From Pseudomonas phage phi2954 (Viruses > Duplornaviricota > Vidaverviricetes > Mindivirales), in NCBI RefSeq assembly GCF_000882035.1, contig NC_012091.2: a stretch of 6,501 nt of DNA. One strand, 5' to 3'. Both the position numbers and the translations under genes were made by a program. Of the stretch, positions 4,285 to 6,501 are shown piece by piece. The notes beneath the pieces are model-generated. The model was not told the origin of the DNA. It was given only the letters and a program-made list of their open reading frames with translations, and made no database searches. Within the stretch, counting starts at the first letter, position 1. Every line of letters starts with the position of its first letter.

Positions 4285-6420
4285 ATGGCTAAGAAGAATC
4301 AAACCACCTCCGACCGTTCTGTTGTGAAGAATGACAAAGCGGCGGTCGTGCACACCAAATTCGAGTTTCCGGCCGACTTCGGTCTGGTAAACGCCGAGGT
4401 TGGTTCACTTCACGTAACCATCCGTGACACCATCATCGACAAGCGTGCGGGCACAACGGTCGTCCACGAAGTAATGGGCGAATCCCCAAACCTGGACGTT
4501 ATCGCGCACCACCTCGCAAACGAGGGCGTTCGTCAGGCGGTCGCTGATTTCATCCTTACCCGTAAGGTAACGAAAGTTATCACCAACGCGACACCGGTGA
4601 CCAAGCTGCGTCAAGGCGAGATCGTCCTCATGCGTGAAACCCTGCTTCGTCAGTTGAACGGTGAGATCGCCGATCAGCACGTTTGTGGCGTGATGGCGGA
4701 ATTTGTCATCGCTCTGGCCCGGAAAGCCAAGGTCATCAGCGACTCGGTAGCCATCACCATCAGCACCCACTATCCGTCTACACCTGTCACGATCGAAGGC
4801 CTTACCGAAGATCTGATCGCTCAGTCGGCCGTCCGCACCATGGAAGGCGTGAGCCTGAAATGGTCGAACAGCGAAAACATGAGCCGCGAGGCATTCGCAG
4901 ATGCGTTCGCTGAAGCGCTAATCCCTGTCGGTTACGCGCTGATCTCTACCAACGACCTCACTCAGTTCTTCAATGATGTGGTCAAGGCTATCCGCGCTCG
5001 TCTGCTGATCTCGGAAGAGACCGGCACCATCGGCATGATCGACGACAAGTGGTTGCACCACCCGATGGTTACCGAACTGTCGACGAACTACATCTTCCTC
5101 GAAGCTGCTCGTTCGCTGCCGTACGGTTCCACCATCCAAACCACCAACAGTGCCTACTCGCTTGAGCGCGATGCGTCTATCGTTCTCGCAAGCCTGAAGT
5201 CCTCCCGTCGTTTCGCGATCGTCAAGACTGACGAATATCGTGCCACTTACGGCAAAATGACTCTGGTCGATGGTCTGGGTGCACCGTGCTACTTCTACGG
5301 CTGGCGCGCCGCTTCCATGCATCCTGTGGCACAGAACGTTTCGGCGTTCGATGATGCCACGATGCCAGGTAAGGCGATGACAATCGTCCCCGGAAGCGAA
5401 GTCGCCAGCAAGTTCATCGCAACGGCGTTCCCGTCGGGGACCGCGGCATCCATCGATTACCATCTGAACAAGCTGGCCACGATGCGTCAGCACTTGCTCG
5501 ATACAAAAGATCCGCAGTTTAAGGCGGGCCTCGAGATCGGCGAGACGTTCATCTTCGGTGAAGATGGGCTGGCTTTTTCGCAAGAATTGGCTTGTCTGCT
5601 GGCGGACAAAGTGTTCCTCAGTAAAGACATGGACGACACTCTGGTGTGGAACTTCATCGTCGAAACGAAACATCGTTTCTTCTATCAGTCGGACCTCCAG
5701 GTCAACCTGATTGGCGATATGTTCTATACCAAGAACATCGGCCTGGCTCTGTTGATGATGAAGGACTTCACTCCGGTCCGTGAAATCGAGCCTCGTTCGC
5801 AGTTGCTGGGCGAAAAGGCTTTGTTCACCCGCGTTCTGGATATGCCAGAAACTCGTATGGTGTCGCCTGACGAGCGTATTACGTACGCTCTCGAAATCGG
5901 CGGCGGTAAGTATACCGGGAGCATTCGTGCCCGCGAAGTGGGGATGAACGATCTGCCGATCAGCGCGAAATTCGTACGGCCGGTCTTCAACTACCAGGTG
6001 TCTCAAGCTATCAACGAGATTCAAAAAGCTACGACCGCGTTGATCGCCCAAGCACAACAACCTACCACCTTCGAAGGTGAGCAGGTTATTTTCGCGAACG
6101 ACTCGATGGTTGCGTACATGCGTCAAGCTCGTATTCAATCCATCGTGGACATGGCTCGCGAAGTATCGGCTCAGTACCGCCAAACCGTTGAAGGTCTTCT
6201 CAAGATCAAATCGGTTTCGGCGCTAACTGCGTCCGACGCAATGCAAGCTCGTGGTGTTTTGGCTCAAGCTCAGTTCATGGGTTACGCCGATATCATCGCG
6301 CTTCTGCTGGTCATGAAGACCAACGGTATGGAGACCGCTTTCATTACGGAAGCACTCAAGTCCGAAGCGCTGATTCCAGCTCTTCTCGCAGGCGGCACAG
6401 ACCGCAAACCAGTCCTCTAA
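4285..6420 (+). CDS. 1: Major procapsid shell protein P1
   Basis: P1 builds the inner shell: 120 copies form 60 asymmetric dimers, and the shell binds the pac signals of the plus strands and houses P2. The product has 711 residues, shorter than P1 of phi6 (769) or phi8 (about 790). Assignment rests on its place as the last and largest gene of L after P4, and on its size. P1 proteins are largely helical and carry no catalytic motif, and none is seen here. The first 25 residues are polar and lysine-rich, probably a flexible arm. The region from about 570 to 690 is rich in Ala, Gln and Met and looks helical. The start at 4285 has AGGAAG 8 bases before it and, unlike genes 2 and 4, does not overlap its neighbour. 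From residue 213 to 633 no TTA, CTA or TCA codon is used, in keeping with high expression. No other function fits as well, but sequence similarity to known P1 was not testable here. Confidence 0.88.
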   Translation: MAKKNQTTSDRSVVKNDKAAVVHTKFEFPADFGLVNAEVGSLHVTIRDTIIDKRAGTTVVHEVMGESPNLDVIAHHLANEGVRQAVADFILTRKVTKVITNATPVTKLRQGEIVLMRETLLRQLNGEIADQHVCGVMAEFVIALARKAKVISDSVAITISTHYPSTPVTIEGLTEDLIAQSAVRTMEGVSLKWSNSENMSREAFADAFAEALIPVGYALISTNDLTQFFNDVVKAIRARLLISEETGTIGMIDDKWLHHPMVTELSTNYIFLEAARSLPYGSTIQTTNSAYSLERDASIVLASLKSSRRFAIVKTDEYRATYGKMTLVDGLGAPCYFYGWRAASMHPVAQNVSAFDDATMPGKAMTIVPGSEVASKFIATAFPSGTAASIDYHLNKLATMRQHLLDTKDPQFKAGLEIGETFIFGEDGLAFSQELACLLADKVFLSKDMDDTLVWNFIVETKHRFFYQSDLQVNLIGDMFYTKNIGLALLMMKDFTPVREIEPRSQLLGEKALFTRVLDMPETRMVSPDERITYALEIGGGKYTGSIRAREVGMNDLPISAKFVRPVFNYQVSQAINEIQKATTALIAQAQQPTTFEGEQVIFANDSMVAYMRQARIQSIVDMAREVSAQYRQTVEGLLKIKSVSALTASDAMQARGVLAQAQFMGYADIIALLLVMKTNGMETAFITEALKSEALIPALLAGGTDRKPVL

Positions 6421-6433
6421 GGACTAGCTCTAT

Positions 6434-6448
6434 CCTAGTTAATCTAGG
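6434..6448 (+). promoter_or_regulatory. Trailer hairpin 1 (CCTAG/CTAGG) with competing fold
   Basis: CCTAG (6434-6438) pairs with CTAGG (6444-6448) around the loop TTAAT. Alternatively ACTAG (6423-6427) can pair with CTAGT (6435-6439). The two folds share bases and cannot both form. Confidence 0.5.
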
Positions 6449-6453
6449 TTAAA

Positions 6454-6472
6454 GTTGGGGTGGTTACCCAAC
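6454..6472 (+). promoter_or_regulatory. Trailer hairpin 2 (GTTGGG/CCCAAC)
   Basis: GTTGGG (6454-6459) is the reverse complement of CCCAAC (6467-6472), with a seven-base loop at 6460-6466. The stem ends next to the terminal hairpin, so the two could stack. Confidence 0.6.
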
Positions 6473-6497
6473 CCGTCCTCCCCTTGTGGGGAGGCGG
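6473..6497 (+). promoter_or_regulatory. Terminal GC-rich hairpin of the plus strand
   Basis: CCTCCCC (6477-6483) pairs with GGGGAGG (6488-6494) around TTGT. With T6476 bulged, CCG (6473-6475) continues the stem against CGG (6495-6497), giving ten pairs in all. Only four bases follow it. This resembles a bacterial intrinsic terminator stem but has no T-run, and in this genome it is better read as a 3'-end protection and polymerase-recognition structure. Confidence 0.7.
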
Positions 6498-6501
6498 TTC
6501 C

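Larger units (their letters stand above)
1..6501 (+). other. Complete L genome segment of a cystovirus (dsRNA phage), message-sense cDNA
   Basis: Seen: every credible gene is on the + strand, the coding part runs almost without gaps from 243 to 6420, and both ends carry strong RNA hairpins rather than being cut inside genes. The four large genes match the cystoviral L order 7-2-4-1, with polymerase motifs in the second and Walker motifs in the third. Known: cystoviruses have three dsRNA segments (S, M, L), and L encodes the procapsid proteins; phi6 L is about 6.4 kb, close to the 6501 bases here. Inference: this is a full-length L segment, probably from a phage related to phi2954, because the 5' end begins ACAAA. 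The family assignment is firm; the exact relative is from memory. Confidence 0.93.
6421..6501 (+). promoter_or_regulatory. 3' untranslated trailer: minus-strand initiation and end-protection region
   Basis: The 81 bases after the gene 1 stop can fold into three successive hairpins (6434-6448, 6454-6472, 6477-6494) and end in single-stranded TTCC. In cystoviruses the 3' end of each plus strand is highly folded, similar between segments, resists host nucleases and is where P2 starts the minus strand opposite the terminal C residues. The sequence fits that picture. Confidence 0.75.

Noticed and set aside
4918-6183. 421-codon antisense open frame
   Set aside because: It is in exact register with gene 1 and is explained by the absence of TTA, CTA and TCA codons there. 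Cystoviral minus strands are not messages.
6477-6494. Intrinsic transcription terminator
   Set aside because: The GC-rich stem has no following T-run, and the genome is RNA transcribed by P2 to the physical end of the segment.

Overview
The window reads as one complete genome segment of a double-stranded RNA bacteriophage of the family Cystoviridae, written as cDNA of its message-sense strand. It is the large (L) segment, which encodes the inner polymerase particle (procapsid). Three things support this. The four large genes lie in the cystoviral L order 7-2-4-1 at near-family lengths (177, 653, 317 and 711 codons). The 653-residue protein carries viral RNA-dependent RNA polymerase motifs, and the 317-residue protein carries Walker A-like and Walker B motifs. 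All genes are on one strand, packed end to end between a structured 242-base leader and a structured 81-base trailer. From memory, the 5' start ACAAA and the general make-up resemble Pseudomonas phage phi2954, whose L segment begins ACAAA while M and S begin GCAAA; I could not check this against a database. The host is probably a Pseudomonas-like gram-negative bacterium.

Layout: bases 1-242 are an untranslated leader holding a 9-bp 5'-terminal stem, a long two-part hairpin, and two hairpins that display the same seven-base loop. By family knowledge this is where the packaging (pac) signal and transcription-control sequences lie. Two small genes follow. One (243-392, 49 aa) is acidic and cysteine-rich. 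The other (426-782, 118 aa) I do not recognise. They occupy the place of gene 14 in phi6. Then come gene 7 (784-1317, assembly factor P7), gene 2 (1314-3275, polymerase P2), gene 4 (3272-4225, packaging NTPase P4) and, after a 59-base AT-rich gap, gene 1 (4285-6420, shell protein P1). Bases 6421-6501 form a trailer with three hairpins.

Together the last four genes make the procapsid: P1 forms the shell, P2 copies and transcribes the RNA inside it, P4 hexamers drive single-stranded RNA in, and P7 stabilises assembly. Genes 7-2 and 2-4 overlap by the four bases ATGA, which suggests translational coupling. Gene 1 has its own strong ribosome binding site and gap, which suits the protein needed in most copies. 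No DNA-type promoters, terminators, mobile elements, tRNAs or CRISPR arrays are supported, as expected for an RNA genome. The features most worth a second look are the twin identical-loop hairpins, the 5'-terminal stem, the cysteine-rich mini-protein, the unusual P-loop in P4 and the alternative folds in the trailer.
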